Notes under the pieces: generated by a model
Seen by the model: the letters and a program-made list of their open reading frames with translations, nothing else
The model's database searches: none
Told to the model about the DNA's origin: nothing
From: Serripes groenlandicus
Lineage: Eukaryota; Mollusca; Bivalvia; Cardiida; Cardiidae
Length of the DNA stretch: 64,000 nt
Direction of reading: 5' to 3'
NCBI GenBank assembly: GCA_031761405.1
Contig: JASEVX010000005.1
Coordinates: forward strand, 37,091,198-37,155,197
Position numbers and translations under genes: made by a program
Part shown: positions 1 through 10,918 of the stretch, piece by piece
Layout of the letters: the number at the start of each line of letters is the position of its first letter
Position numbering within the stretch: position 1 is the first letter of the stretch

Positions 1-470
1 TCAAGTTAGAACATGGGTCATGTTGGGCTCAAAAGTAGGTCACTATGTTAAATTGAAGGAAAATCTTGTTAACACTCTAGAGGCCGCATTTTTTGCTTCA
101 GATGTCATGAAGATATCTAGGTCAAGTTCAAATATGGGTCATATTGGGTCAGAAACTAGGTCATTAGGCCAAATTGAAGGAAAATCTTGTTAACTCTGTA
201 GAAGACGCATTTTTTTGCTACAGCAGCTAGACATTTGATGAGAATGTTTATCTAAATGATATCTAAAGCCAGAATGTTGTCTTGATGATATCTAGTCCAT
301 GTTGGAATATGAGTCATATCAGGTAAAAAAATAAAGATCACTAGGCCAAATGAAGGAAAATCTTGTTAACACTGTAGAGGTTGCATTCAGAATAATTGTC
401 TTGATGTGTTTTACATTGCTGTGCATTGTATAATTAAGGTGAGCAAACTAGGGCCATCATGGCCCTCTTG
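1..470 (+). mobile_element. Composite repeat, AGCTCACC family (A), right part
   Basis: Tandem internal units of the 'taggtcactaggccaaattgaagg' type lead into the family's right end, 'AGGGCCATCATGGCCCT' followed by CTTGTT. The left end lies outside the window. The same internal units recur in the element at 30301-31185. No coding content is seen. The Helentron-like classification is an inference from the 3' hairpin and T-rich flanks. Confidence 0.7.
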
Positions 471-499
471 TTATACTCTCACTTACAAAATGTTGATTT

Positions 500-716
500 T
501 GAAGGGCGGTGTGGAGGGAAGAATAATAAAGGAATCACCATGTCAGTTAGTCAGTCAGTCACTTTTAAATGGGGGCTTTTTGTGTCACCCTGCGTAGCAT
601 GGTAGGCACTTTCTTTTTTGTCTGGCGTCTGTCTGTCTGTCACCCTTTTTTGTCACACTTTCAATGAGCAGGTGCAGGTGACACATGTGCTCCGCGGAGC
701 ACTCCATTCTAGTTTT
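500..716 (+). repeat. Short composite repeat remnant with 3' hairpin
   Basis: The stretch has a pyrimidine-rich TCTGTCTGTCTGTC tract and ends with a strong hairpin, GTGCTCCGCGGAGCAC, followed by TCCATTCTAGTTTT. This resembles the hairpin-plus-'CTAGTT/CTTGTT' end of the other composite elements here. The left boundary is uncertain. Confidence 0.35.
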
Positions 717-831
717 CATATTAAGTTTCTATACCAAGATGAGATGTGAATATTCATATGGCATACCAGTAAAATGTTTTTGTAACAAAGTAATGGCCCC
801 TTTGATAATTTCAAAAGTTGTTTGATACAGA

Positions 832-1030
832 GCGTCTAAAAGTGTGTACATGTGGGAAAAGAAGAAGACAGTTGGAAACAACGTGACAAAGAGAAAATGT
901 GCTCAAAACAAGCATTTTCTCCTTTTGCCACAATTAGTTCAACTCTTGTCAACAGTTATACATTCTTTTGTAGAGATTTTCCATATTTCCAAAGTTGTTT
1001 GCTGCAGAACTGATCTATGTTAGAATGGGT
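832..1030. mobile_element. Degenerate TTAA MITE copy
   Basis: It carries the recognisable core of the MITE family (a 'GCTCAAAACAAGC' hairpin centre, 'CTCCTTTTGCCACAA', and 'GTTTGCTGCAGA' near the end) but has decayed termini and no clear TTAA. Confidence 0.5.
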
Positions 1031-1084
1031 CACATTAGATATGATAGATGCCCTTTTGTGACAGCCTGCATTTCTTACTTTCAG

Positions 1085-1206
1085 ATGCAAAGCTTGTCAC
1101 GTTTGATGAAGGACATGACGATAGTTATTCTAACTCTGAAGGAACAGGATCCAGTATGAATGAATTGCTACTTTCACAAAAAGATACAGTCATGGATGAA
1201 TTAAAG
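1085..1206 (+). CDS. Internal exon, uncharacterised acidic protein (locus 1)
   Basis: The acceptor 'ttactttcag' precedes an open segment of about 41 residues ending at the donor 'aag|gtatta'. The peptide is rich in D/E/S (for example DEGHDDSYSNSEGTGSS), like the N-terminal regions of the SANT-like gene that ends at 14958. It enters in phase 1 and leaves in phase 0, so it does not splice directly to the exon at 10919, which needs one upstream base. An exon may be missing between them, or this exon may belong to another gene. I do not recognise the family. Confidence 0.45.
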
Positions 1207-1302
1207 GTATTATTGCTGCAGGAACTGTGGCTGGAATCGTTTTTATGTGTTTACTGCCTTTGATAGGTGAAATGTAAGGTTAACTTCTCCATCTTCTGTC
1301 AA

Positions 1303-1579
1303 GCTGTGATATCCCAGTCGGTAACAACCTGGACTATCAATCCTCGGGGTCTTGAGTTTGAACTCTGGCTAGGCCATTCATTCTGTCCCATGATTGACCA
1401 GAGACATTGTGACAAGCGTCACTTGTCTTCCGCGAATTGGCTAAAAGTCTATGTTGTTAAGGTAGCCAATTACTTGGGAAGAAAGGTTGTGAGAAGTACT
1501 GGTCGAGAAAGCAAGGAAACACTTGTTAGGTGCACTGGCCACTGTGATATAGCTGAAATACTGTTGAAAACAGCGTTAA
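1303..1579 (+). mobile_element. tRNA-headed SINE, near full length
   Basis: The head has an A-box-like 'TATCCCAGTCGGTAACA' and a B-box-like 'GAGTTTGAACTCTGG'. The body carries 'GACAAGCGTCACTTGTCTTCC' type sequence. The tail is 'CCACTGTGATATAGCTGAAA' followed by 'CTGTTGAAAACAGCGTTAA'. The TTAA in the tail is directly joined to the left end of a TTAA MITE at 1576, so the MITE inserted into the SINE tail. Confidence 0.75.
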
Positions 1580-1806
1580 CCCTTTCCCACATATATACAC
1601 TTTCTGACGCCTCTGCAGCAGATGAATTTTGAAACACTGTGGCAAAAGGAGAAATTGCTCAAAGCAAGCAATTTCACCTTTTGCCACAGAGTTTTCAACT
1701 TTACTCCATTATTATAGCATTATTTAAGAAGATTTTTCTTTTTCTTTGCAAATATTTTTTCAAAGTCGTCTGCTGCAGATTTACTCTTATGTGGGAAAGG
1801 GTTTAA
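1576..1806. mobile_element. TTAA MITE (piggyBac-like), near-complete copy
   Basis: The ends are TTAACCCTTTCCCACATA and TATGTGGGAAAGGGTTTAA, with subterminal 'CTGCAGCAGA' and 'TCTGCTGCAGA' in inverted orientation. The centre is a second palindrome, 'GTGGCAAAAGGAGAAATTGC' against 'GCAATTTCACCTTTTGCCAC'. The TTAA-CCC...GGG-TTAA layout is that of piggyBac-type elements. There is no transposase, so it is non-autonomous. Confidence 0.8.
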
Positions 1807-2224
1807 ACTTCAACCAATCAAATCTGTCTATCACTTACAGACCCATTTGCAGGTGACACATATGTCTTTCATAGTTAAAAATCATTTCCCATCTTACCAA
1901 TCATATCATTATATGAATTTGGTAAAATGTTTTGTCATGTCCAACTATCTATGTTTGCATAAATATCTTGGGTTGGTAAATATCTTTTTATTTGACATAT
2001 TAAGTCATTTTGACAGTTATCTTTTATCCTTCATGTACCAACTAAAAGTGTATATCGAAGGTAGCCATTGCCTGGCGGGAAACTTGTGTGGAGTACTGAA
2101 AATGGTACTAGAAATAGGAAACACAGATAAAAAACTGGCTGCTGTGAAATGACTGAAATTTATTTGAAAAGGGGTAAAAATTTAAATCAATCAATCAAGA
2201 GAAAATAGATGTTAACTATCCTTG
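1807..2224. other. Intergenic/intronic stretch, nothing recognised
   Basis: AT-rich sequence follows the MITE. An open frame of 101 codons exists, but it has hydrophobic low-complexity composition, no splice context and no recognisable domain. I see no gene or RNA here. Confidence 0.5.
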
Positions 2225-2413
2225 AGATTTCTCTCTTACATAGGCACTTTTATGCATCTGCTGCAGACTTTTCTCAATATGAGCATTTATCCGTTTGCCA
2301 CAATGTTTTCAACTCAATTAAATAATTATACTGTCAAATAAATAGATTGTCAATAATTTCTGCTGCATTTTACAAAGTCATCTGTCTCAGCTTGGTCTTA
2401 TGTAGGAAAAGGT
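2225..2413. mobile_element. Decayed TTAA MITE copy
   Basis: It contains 'CATCTGCTGCAGACTTTT', 'CGTTTGCCACAATGTTTTCAACTC'-type core sequence and a decayed right end 'TATGTAGGAAAAGG'. Both termini have lost the exact TTAA. Confidence 0.5.
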
Positions 2414-2510
2414 TGACCATTATCCACATAAAAAAAACCTGCAGCCTTCGACATCTAGATTGATTGTTCAATTGATTGTTTGGTGTTTTATCCTGCTTAC
2501 AACACTTTTT

Positions 2511-3814
2511 AGCTCTACTGGCCAAAGGCCAGAAGAGCTTATGCCGTGGTGTGGTGTCCTTCGTCTGTGCGGCCGTAAACAATTGCTTGTGAACGCGCTA
2601 AAGTCTTCAGTTTTGATTGAATCTCAATAAAACTTATACAGTAGTTAGATATCCATAAGAGCTTGGTTCCTTTCGCAAACCAGCCAGATCCGTCTATGCA
2701 AGACTGGATTATGGCCCTTTAAATTGTCAAAATTGCTATAATAGAGCTTGTAAACACAATAGAGGCTCCATTTACTATCTAATCTTCACCAAACTTACAC
2801 AGTAGTTAGGTATCCATGAGAATTTGGTTCCTTTTGCAAACCAGCCAGATCCGGCCATGCAAGACTGGATTATGGCCCTCGAAATTGTCAGAATTGCTAT
2901 AATAGAGCTTGTGAACACGATAAAGTCTTCAGTTTTGATTGTATCTCAATCAAATTTATACAGTAGTTAAATATCCATGAGAGCTCGGTTCCTTTCGCAA
3001 ACCATGCAAGACTGGATTATGACCCTTGAGATTGTCAAAATTGCTATAATTGAGCTTGTGAACACAATAGAGGCTCCATTTACTAACTAATCTTCACCAA
3101 ACTCAGATAGTAGTTAAATATTGATGAGAGCTCGGTTCCTTCGAAAACCAGCCAGATGTGCCCTTGCATGACTGGATTATTGCCCTTGAAATTGTTAAAA
3201 TTGCTATAATACAGCTTGTAAACACAATAGAGCCTCCATTTACTATTCCATCTTCACCAAACTTAGGTAATAGTTAGGTATCCGTGAGTACTTGGTTCCT
3301 TTTGCAAACCAGCCAGATCCGCCCATGCAAGACTGGATTATGGCCCTTGAAATTGTTAAAATTGCTATAATATAGCTTGTGAACACAATAGAGGCTCCAT
3401 TTATCATCTGATCTTCACCAAACTTAGATATAAGTTAAATTTTGATGACATCTTGGTTCCTTTCGAAAACCAGCCGGATGTGCCCTTGCATGACTGGAGT
3501 ATGGCCCTTGAAATTGTCAAAATTGCTATAATACAGCTTGTGAACACAATAGAGCCTCCATTTACTATCCAATCTTCACCGAACTTAGATAGTAGTTAAA
3601 TATTGATGAGAGCTCGGTTCCTTTCGCAAACTAGCCAGATCCGCCCATGCAAGATTGGATTATGGCCCTTGAAATTGTCAAAATTGCTATAATACAGCTT
3701 GTGAACACAAAAGAGCCTCCATTTACTATCCGATCTACACCATACATACATGCTCTGAATTAAAAATTACCAAAGAACCATACCAGTAGTGCATAGGCCC
3801 TCATGGGCCTCTTG
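2511..3814 (+). mobile_element. Composite repeat, AGCTCTACTGGCC family (C), copy 1
   Basis: It starts after a T run with AGCTCTACTGGCCAAAGGCC, whose 'TGGCCAAAGGCCA' forms a hairpin. It contains about seven degenerate tandem units of roughly 150-160 bp ('CTTGTGAACACAATAGAGGC ... CCAGCCAGATCCGCCCATGC'). It ends with the hairpin AGGCCCTCATGGGCCT then CTTG-TTC. The second copy at 18191-19507 has the same ends and units. Confidence 0.8.
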
Positions 3815-3837
3815 TTCATTTATATCATGGTGTTTCC

Positions 3838-3985
3838 TCAGTAAGTTACCAGTACTACTGGTCCATTTATCCTGACACCAGCCAGTCAGTTGTAATGCTT
3901 ACCCTGCAACCCTGAGCACCAAGGAGGGCAGCAATTACTACCATCTTTAAAGCCTTTGGCTTGAGAAAATCTGTATGAATAAAAT
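3838..3985 (-). repeat. Dispersed repeat of ~150 bp, minus orientation
   Basis: It shares 'GTACTACTGGTCCATTTA' and 'CCTGACACCAG' with 20652-20800 (same orientation) and, in reverse complement, with 23515-23600. It lies directly beside the family C element at 2511-3814. It may be a SINE or MITE remnant; no termini could be defined. Confidence 0.5.
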
Positions 3986-3987
3986 TA

Positions 3988-4120
3988 TTATCTCCTCGTC
4001 TGACGAAGTTTGAGAGGGGATATAGTAACGGAACTGTCTGTTTGTTTGTTCGTTTGTTTGTCCGTCCGTTCGTGTTTACGAAAGAGCATGTATTGGGTAC
4101 TTTGTGTGTGCAAACGGGCC
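3988..4120 (+). mobile_element. Truncated composite repeat, left end only
   Basis: It begins with the hairpin-like 'ATCTCCTCGTCTGACGAAG' and then 'GAGAGGGGATATAGTAACGG', followed by TGTTTGTTCGTTTGTTTGTCC. This is the same layout as the left end at 57951 ('TACCCCCGATAAACGAAG'). No right end follows. Confidence 0.5.
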
Positions 4121-4812
4121 TTGTTGGGTCTTTTTCTTTTGTTGGGTACCCCTTGTTGGGTATACGAAATAATCTGTTTAAAGACGTGTCCGTTATCTGT
4201 TGAGTAGTATGTCAATTATTAAATTACACCCAACAATATTTTGGACAAAAATATGACCATGAAAGCGTCCGTAGTTGTCCGAGGTTCCACAAATATATTT
4301 TATCACGTATGCGTTTGTTCTCATCATTCAAGCGTCTGAGTAATTACGGAGTACTTTTGTTTTTATCCTTATCGCTCAAGCGACGTAATTTTCCCGCGCC
4401 CGCGCAATTTTTGCACACGGTACAAAGGAATACCAGGACTAAAGGAAGACGGATAAGTGAAATAACGGAAATACTTGTTGGGTCAGTATGTCTATGTTCT
4501 TAATTTTGTTTTTACGAATGAGCATGTATTGGGTACTTTTTCAGTGTAAAATAACTAACATATTAAATGCTTTTACAATTCTTTTTGTTATCGGTTGCGA
4601 ATTCATCTGTACTTGTTACAATTTCGGACGGCTAAATTTCGGATAAGGAAAAATATTATTCCGCCGACCCTTCCTCGCATTTCAGATTGTCTGTACTTGC
4701 ATCGCTTTAAGTGTTTTCTAACGATTCCCTGCTTCTAAAATTAAGCAAAGACTTAATTTATGATGGACAACCCAAGTAGTTAGTGACAATTTTCGAAGGC
4801 AGCCCTTTGAAA
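4121..4812. other. No recognised gene
   Basis: The sequence is moderately complex, with two copies of 'GAGCATGTATTGGGTACTTT' (near 4086 and 4519). They are either a short duplication or two relics of one repeat. A 64-codon open frame at 4309 has no recognisable domain. No promoter or splice structure could be supported. Confidence 0.4.
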
Positions 4813-4956
4813 ATGGATCAAAACACGTTCGAAGCTATTTTAATAATTTTGTCGAGTTTAAATGTTATTGTGTTGGTTTTAATTAGTTTAATTATTTTTT
4901 TCGTCGCGAGAAAATGGAGCGCTCAATTTGCTAGATGGGATACGGACCTTCGATGA
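4813..4956 (+). CDS. Putative 47-residue single-pass membrane peptide
   Basis: ATG at 4813 opens a 47-codon frame ending in TGA at 4954-4956. Residues about 8-31 form one uninterrupted hydrophobic segment (AILIILSSLNVIVLVLISLI and onward), followed by a positively charged flank (ARKWSAQFAR). That is typical of a signal-anchor or a tail segment of a receptor. Just downstream another frame stays open across 4953-5037 (…NHDFYEIFQRC…), so this may instead be the 5' part of a longer, frame-broken gene. I do not recognise the family. Confidence 0.35.
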   Translation: MDQNTFEAILIILSSLNVIVLVLISLIIFFVARKWSAQFARWDTDLR

Positions 4957-4979
4957 GAAAACAAATTGCATATTAAATC

Positions 4980-5166
4980 ATGATTTTTATGAGATCTTCC
5001 AACGTTGTCGAAGTATTTGCATTTATCCTAAAAAATAATTTAGATTGCAAATTACTTACACACATTTATAATGAAGAGAAAATCATCCAGTATTTCATAT
5101 TTGATGGATCTTTGGATGCTCTTGAAAAGATTGCATTCTTCTGCAACAAGCGGGATGTTCCATTTA
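4980..5166 (+). CDS. Putative exon of unknown protein
   Basis: An open segment with protein-like composition (VVEVFAFILKN, YNEEKIIQYFIF, LEKIAFFCNKRDVPFTF) ends at a plausible donor, 'ttcag|gtggtt', leaving in phase 2. It lies 24 bases after the small membrane ORF and overlaps the open frame that continues from it. It could be an exon of an undescribed helical domain protein, or part of a decayed gene with one or two frameshifts. No family is recognised. Confidence 0.3.
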
Positions 5167-5254
5167 CATTCAGGTGGTTATTGTTTAAATGTTTTATAGT
5201 TTAAACTTAATTATTGTACATTGAATGTGAAACAAGTTCTGACAACTTATATTG

Positions 5255-5335
5255 ATCTCCCCTCCTGTGGGATTCAAGCCCCGACCTATGGATCCAAAGT
5301 CCGGCACTCTACCCCTAGACCATGACGCCCAGCCC
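5255..5335 (-). repeat. tRNA-like SINE head (Gln-like), minus strand
   Basis: The reverse complement has an A-box 'TGGTCTAGGGGTAGAGTG', an anticodon-arm-like 'GGACTTTGGATCC' (TTG anticodon position) and a B-box 'GGGGCTTGAATCCC'. The acceptor stem is not well paired, so a tRNA-derived repeat or tRNA pseudogene is more likely than a working tRNA-Gln gene. Confidence 0.5.
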
Positions 5336-5437
5336 CACCCTGTATATTAATTGTGAAATTTCTGTCCGAGTGTGTTTTATTTATTATCTGATCCCTGGCG
5401 ACAGGTATATATTCCTACTGATTAGTTTTATTGGGAG

Positions 5438-5936
5438 ACAGTAACTTCGTACCCTAGTTATTTTGTACACCTTTAATATATTACTCCTCAACTTAAATAC
5501 ATAGGAATCAATATAATAAAGATACAATTAATTGAATATGTGGTGCATTAAATAAAGTGATATAAAAGGCATCTTTCACAGTTTGGTAAGTTATTCCGAT
5601 AAAAAATAAGGGTTTAACTTTAACTGTTTACGTGGACCATGCGTTCTTAATTATCACACTTCAAACATCAAATGCAATAATATTAATTGCCAATATCATG
5701 TAGTTAATATTCCATCATATAACCTTTTATAACATGAAATGAATACGTTAATTGAAGTTTTGTGTATTTAATGTGTTGGATGTATTAAATATTAGGACGG
5801 AACGAATGTTCAAGGTAAGTTTGCATTTATTAACAATTTCTCCATTATAATGACTACCTGCATTTTACAGTAATACAAGATTTGTAGGAATTGATAATAT
5901 AGAGGGTACAAAATAACTAGGGTACGAAGTTACTGT
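5438..5936. mobile_element. MITE with perfect ~31-bp terminal inverted repeats
   Basis: The left end ACAGTAACTTCGTACCCTAG continues into TTATTTTGTAC. The right end is the exact inverse (GTACAAAATAA then CTAGGGTACGAAGTTACTGT). The interior is about 435 bp, AT-rich and without a coding frame. No convincing target-site duplication was found, so the superfamily is left open. Confidence 0.85.
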
Positions 5937-6037
5937 ATTCCGTTTTATTTACACAGGGTACAGAACAAGATAAAGCACTAAAATGATGCGAATTTTATGT
6001 GCAACTTGCTTTTATGAAATACTGGAATTACTTATTA

Positions 6038-9000
6038 GTGTCCTTTTGTCCATAAATCTTGAGTGCATTGTCCATTTATATGTTAGGTAGTATGTCCATA
6101 GGATTGTTTGGTATACAGCCTACTTTTATGAAATAATTGGAAAAAATGTCCTTCTTGTCTATATCATTGATGGATTTATTCACTGTCCGGTTATATGTTG
6201 GGTACATTGTCCATTTATATCTTGGATAGTATGTCCATAGGATTGTTTGTTAGCAAATCGTTTTAATGAAATGTTGGGTCCATGTTTTTGTTGGATACAT
6301 TGTCCATTAATATACTTGGTAGCCTGTACATTAGCTGCAAAAGCGTAGCTCAAAATTTGTACATACAGTTTTTAGCTCGCCTATTCGAAGAAATAGGGGA
6401 GTTTATGAAATCCCCCCGACGTCTGCGTTGGTGTATACGCGTTGCCAGCTTGGTCAAACCTTTGTGTGCAAGGCCTTTTTTCAGACACTGTGTATGCTGT
6501 TGCTTTGAAATTTTACATACTTATTCAGGGTCATGGTATGTCTATAACTTTTCCGAAGTAGTCCATTTATCTGTTGGGTAGTCTGTCCATAGGATTGTTT
6601 GGTATGGAAATTGTTTTAATGAAATATTTGAATTGGTGTCCTTTTTGTCCATATGACTGTTGGATACACTGTCCATTTATCTGTTGGGGGAATCTGTCCA
6701 TAGGATTGTTTGGTATGGAAAATGTTTTAATGAAATATTTGAATTGGTGTCCTTTTTGTCCATATGACTGTTGGATACACTGTCCATTTATCTGTTGGGG
6801 TAGTCTGTCCGTAGGATTATTTGGTATGGAAATTGTTTTTATGAAATATTTGAACTAGTGTCCATTTTGTCCATTTATCTGTTGGATACACTGTCCATTT
6901 ATCTGTTGGGTAGTCTTTCCATAGGATTATTTGGTATGGAAATTGTTTTTATGAAATGTTTGAGCTATTGTCCTTTTTGTCCATTTATCTGTTGGATACA
7001 CTGTCCAAATGTATGTTGGGTGCATTGTCCATTTATCTGTTGGATAGTCTGACTGTCCAAAGGATTGTTTGGTATGGAAATTGTTTTAATGAAATATTTG
7101 AATTCAGTGTTCTTTTTGTCCATATGACTGTTAGATACACTGTCCATTTATCTGTTGGGGTAGTCTGTCCATAGGATTGTTTGGTATGGAAAATGTTTTA
7201 ATAAAATTATTAATATTTGAATTTGTGTCCTTTTTGTCCATACAACTGTTGGATACACTGTCCAAATGTTTATCAGGTGCATTGTCCATTTATCTGTTGG
7301 ATATCATAGTCTGTCCATAGAATTGTTTGGTATGGAAATTGTTTTAAAGAAATATTTGAATAAGTGTCCTTTTTGTCCATATGACTGTTGGATACACTGT
7401 TCAAATGTATATTGGGTGCATTGTCCATGTATCTGTTAGATAGTCTGTCCATAGGATTGTTTGGTATGGAAATTGTTTTAAAGAAATATTTGAATTAGTG
7501 TTCTTTTTGTCCATATGACTGTTGGATACACTGTCCATTTATCTGTTGGGGTAGTCTGTCCATAGGATTGTTTGGTATGGAAAATGTTTTAATAAAATTA
7601 TTAATATTTGAATTAGTGTCCTTTTTGTCCATACAACTGTTGGATACACTGTCCAAATGTATGTTGGGTGCATTGTCCATTTATCTGTTGGATAGTCTGT
7701 CCATAGGATTGTTTGGTATGGAAAATGTTTTAATACAATTATTAATATTTGAATTAGTGTCCTTTTTGTCCATACAACTGTTGGATACACTGTCCAACTG
7801 TATATTGGGTGTATTGTCCATAGGATTGTTTGGTATGGAAATTGTTTTAAAGAAATATTTAGATAAGTGTCCTTTTTGTCCATACAACTGTTGGATACAC
7901 TGTCCAAATGTATGTTGGGTGCATTGTCCATTTATCTGTTGGATGCACTGTCCAAATGTATGTTGGGTGCATTGTCCATTTATCTGTTGGATGCACTGTC
8001 CAAATGTATGTTGGGTGCATTGTCCATTTATCTGTTGGATAGTCTGTCCATAGGATTGTTTGGTATGGAAATTGTTTTAATGAAATATTTGTATTAGTGT
8101 CCTTTTTGTCCATATGACTGTTGGATACACTGTCCAAATGTATGTTGGATAGTCTGTACATTTATCTGTTGGATAGTCTGTCCATAGGATTGTTTGGTAT
8201 GGAAATTGTTTTAAAGAAATATTTGAATTAGTGTTCTTCTTGTCCATATGACTGTTGGATACACTGTCCATTTATCTGTTGGGGTAGTCTGTCCATAGGA
8301 TTGTTTGGTATGGAAAATGTTTTAATAAAATTATTAATATTTGAATTAGTGTCCTTTTTGTCCATACAACTGTTGGATACACTGTCCAAATGTATGTTGG
8401 GTGCATTGTCCATTTATCTGTTGGATAGTCTGTCCATAGGATTGTTTGGTATGGAAAATGTTTTAATACAATTATTAATATTTGAATTAGTGTCCTTTTT
8501 GTCCATACAACTGTTGGATACACTGTCCAACTGTATATTGGGTGTATTGTCCATAGGATTGTTTGGTATGGAAATTGTTTTAAAGAAATATTTGGATAAG
8601 TGTCCTTTTTGTCCATACAACTGTTGGATACACTGTCCAAATGTATGTTGGGTGCATTGTCCATATGACTGTTGGATACACTGTTCAAATGTATATTGGG
8701 TGCATTGTCCATGTATCTGTTAGATAGTCTGTCCATAGGATTGTTTGGTATGGAAATTGTTTTAAAGAAATATTTGAATTAGTGTTCTTTTTGTCCATAT
8801 GACTGTTGGATACACTGTCCATTTATCTGTTGGGGTAGTCTGTCCATAGGATTGTTTGGTATGGAAAATGTTTTAATAAAATTATTAATATTTGAATTAG
8901 TGTCCTTTTTGTCCATACAACTGTTGGATACACTGTCCAAATGTATGTTGGGTGCATTGTCCATTTATCTGTTGGATAGTCTGTCCATAGGATTGTTTGG

Positions 9001-10660
9001 TATGGAAAATGTTTTAATACAATTATTAATATTTGAATTAGTGTCCTTTTTGTCCATACAACTGTTGGATACACTGTCCAACTGTATATTGGGTGTATTG
9101 TCCATAGGATTGTTTGGTATGGAAATTGTTTTAAAGAAATATTTAGATAAGTGTCCTTTTTGTCCATACAACTGTTGGATACACTGTCCAAATGTATGTT
9201 GGGTGCATTGTCCATTTATCTGTTGGATGCACTGTCCAAATGTATGTTGGGTGCATTGTCCATTTATCTGTTGGATGCACTGTCCAAATGTATGTTGGGT
9301 GCATTGTCCATTTATCTGTTGGATAGTCTGTCCATAGGATTGTTTGGTATGGAAATTGTTTTAATGAAATATTTGTATTAGTGTCCTTTTTGTCCATATG
9401 ACTGTTGGATACACTGTCCAAATGTATGTTGGATAGTCTGTCCATTTATCTGTTGGATAGTCTGTCCATAGGATTGTTTGGTATGGAAATTGTTTTAAAG
9501 AAATATTTGAATTAGTGTTCTTCTTGTCCATATGACTGTTGGATACACTGTCCATTTATCTGTTGGGGTAGTCTGTCCATAGGATTGTTTGGTATGGAAA
9601 ATGTTTTAATAAAATTATTAATATTTGAATTAGTGTCCTTTTTGTCCATACAACTGTTGGATACACTGTCCAAATGTATGTTGGGTGCATTGTCCATTTA
9701 TCTGTTGGATAGTCTGTCCATAGGATTGTTTGGTATGGAAAATGTTTTAATACAATTATTAATATTTGAATTAGTGTCCTTTTTGTCCATACAACTGTTG
9801 GATACACTGTCCAACTGTATATTGGGTGTATTGTCCATAGGATTGTTTGGTATGGAAATTGTTTTAAAGAAATATTTGGATAAGTGTCCTTTTTGTCCAT
9901 ACAACTGTTGGATACACTGTCCAAATGTATGTTGGGTGCATTGTCCATATTTCTGTTGGATGCACTGTCCAAATGTATGTTGGGTGCATTGTCCATTTAT
10001 CTGTTGGATAGTCTGTCCATAGGATTGTTTGGTATGGAAATTGTTTTAAAGAAATATTTGAATTAGTGTTCTTTTTGTCCATATGACTGTTGGATACACT
10101 GTCCATTTATCTGTTGGGGTAGTCTGTCCATAGGATTGTTTGGTATGGAAAATGTTTTAATAAAATTATTAATATTTGAATTAGTGTCCTTTTTGTCCAT
10201 ACAACTGTTGGATACACTGTCCAAATGTATGTTGGGTGCATTGTCCATTTATCTGTTGGATAGTCTGTCCATAGGATTGTTTGGTATGGAAAATGTTTTA
10301 ATACAATTATTAATATTTGAATTAGTGTCCTTTTTGTCCATACAACTGTTGGATACACTGTCCAACAGTATATTGGGTGTAATGTCCATAGGATTGTTTG
10401 GTATGGAAATTGTTTTAAAGAAATATTTGGATAAGTGTCCTTTTTGTCCATACAACTGTTGGATACAATGTCCAAATGTATGTTGGGTGCATTGTCCGTT
10501 TATCTGTTGGATGCACTGTCCAAATGTATGTTGGGTGCATTGTCCATTTATCTGTTGGATAGTCTGTCCATAGGATTGTTTGGTATGGAAATTGTTTTAA
10601 TGAAATATTTGTATTAGTGTCCTTTTTGTCCATATGACTGTTGGATAGTCTGTCCATTTA
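6038..10660. repeat. 24-bp-based satellite with higher-order repeats
   Basis: The basic motif is TGTCCATTTATCTGTTGGAT plus four bases (24 bp), paired with the variant TGTCCAAATGTATGTTGGGT. Longer blocks contain 'CCATAGGATTGTTTGGTATG'. Equivalent landmarks at 7495, 8228, 8779, 9512 and 10063 alternate 733 and 551 bp apart, giving a 1284-bp higher-order unit. The 161-codon frames at 7568 and 8852 are identical in translation, so homogenisation is recent. The open frames on both strands come from repeat units divisible by three, not from genes. The left portion (6038-6600) is more diverged. Confidence 0.9.
6374..6535 (+). mobile_element. Truncated composite repeat (AGCTCGCCTATTCG) inside satellite
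   Basis: 'TTTTTAGCTCGCCTATTCG' is the left end of the family B elements (compare 12869 and 35610). It interrupts the diverged left part of the 24-bp satellite. No right end is present before satellite sequence resumes. Confidence 0.6.
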
Positions 10661-10769
10661 TACTGGTGTGGGAAAGCCAGGAAAACATGGGTAGGTGCAC
10701 TGACCGCCGTGATATGACCAAAGCTGTTGAAAGCGGCGTTAAACTCCAAACAAACAAACAAAAAAATGT
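10661..10769 (+). mobile_element. SINE 3' part fused to the end of the satellite
   Basis: The sequence switches without a gap from 'CTGTCCATTTA' satellite to 'TACTGGTGTGGGAAAGCC', then 'GTAGGTGCACTGACCGCCGT' and a CAAACAAACAAACAAA tail. The tRNA head is missing, so the satellite occupies the place of the 5' half of the SINE. Confidence 0.75.
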
Positions 10770-10918
10770 TGATTGAGGAGTTCAAATATATTGTGTTCTT
10801 TTTGGTTGACATGGCAACTGAAATAATTTGGCCGAATTAAGCTTTTTTACATATTCATTTGAGGAGCCTCTGATTTGTTTGGGTATGCAGTTTTCTCAAA
10901 ATAATTCTTTTATTTCAG

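Noticed and set aside
1267..1632. 121-codon open frame
   Set aside because: It is made of SINE and MITE sequence.
5255..5335. Functional tRNA-Gln gene on the minus strand
   Set aside because: The A and B boxes are recognisable but acceptor and anticodon stems pair poorly; a SINE head or pseudogene is more likely.
7568..9337. Long open frames in the 24-bp satellite
   Set aside because: Same explanation: the unit is divisible by three and identical peptides recur every 1284 bp.
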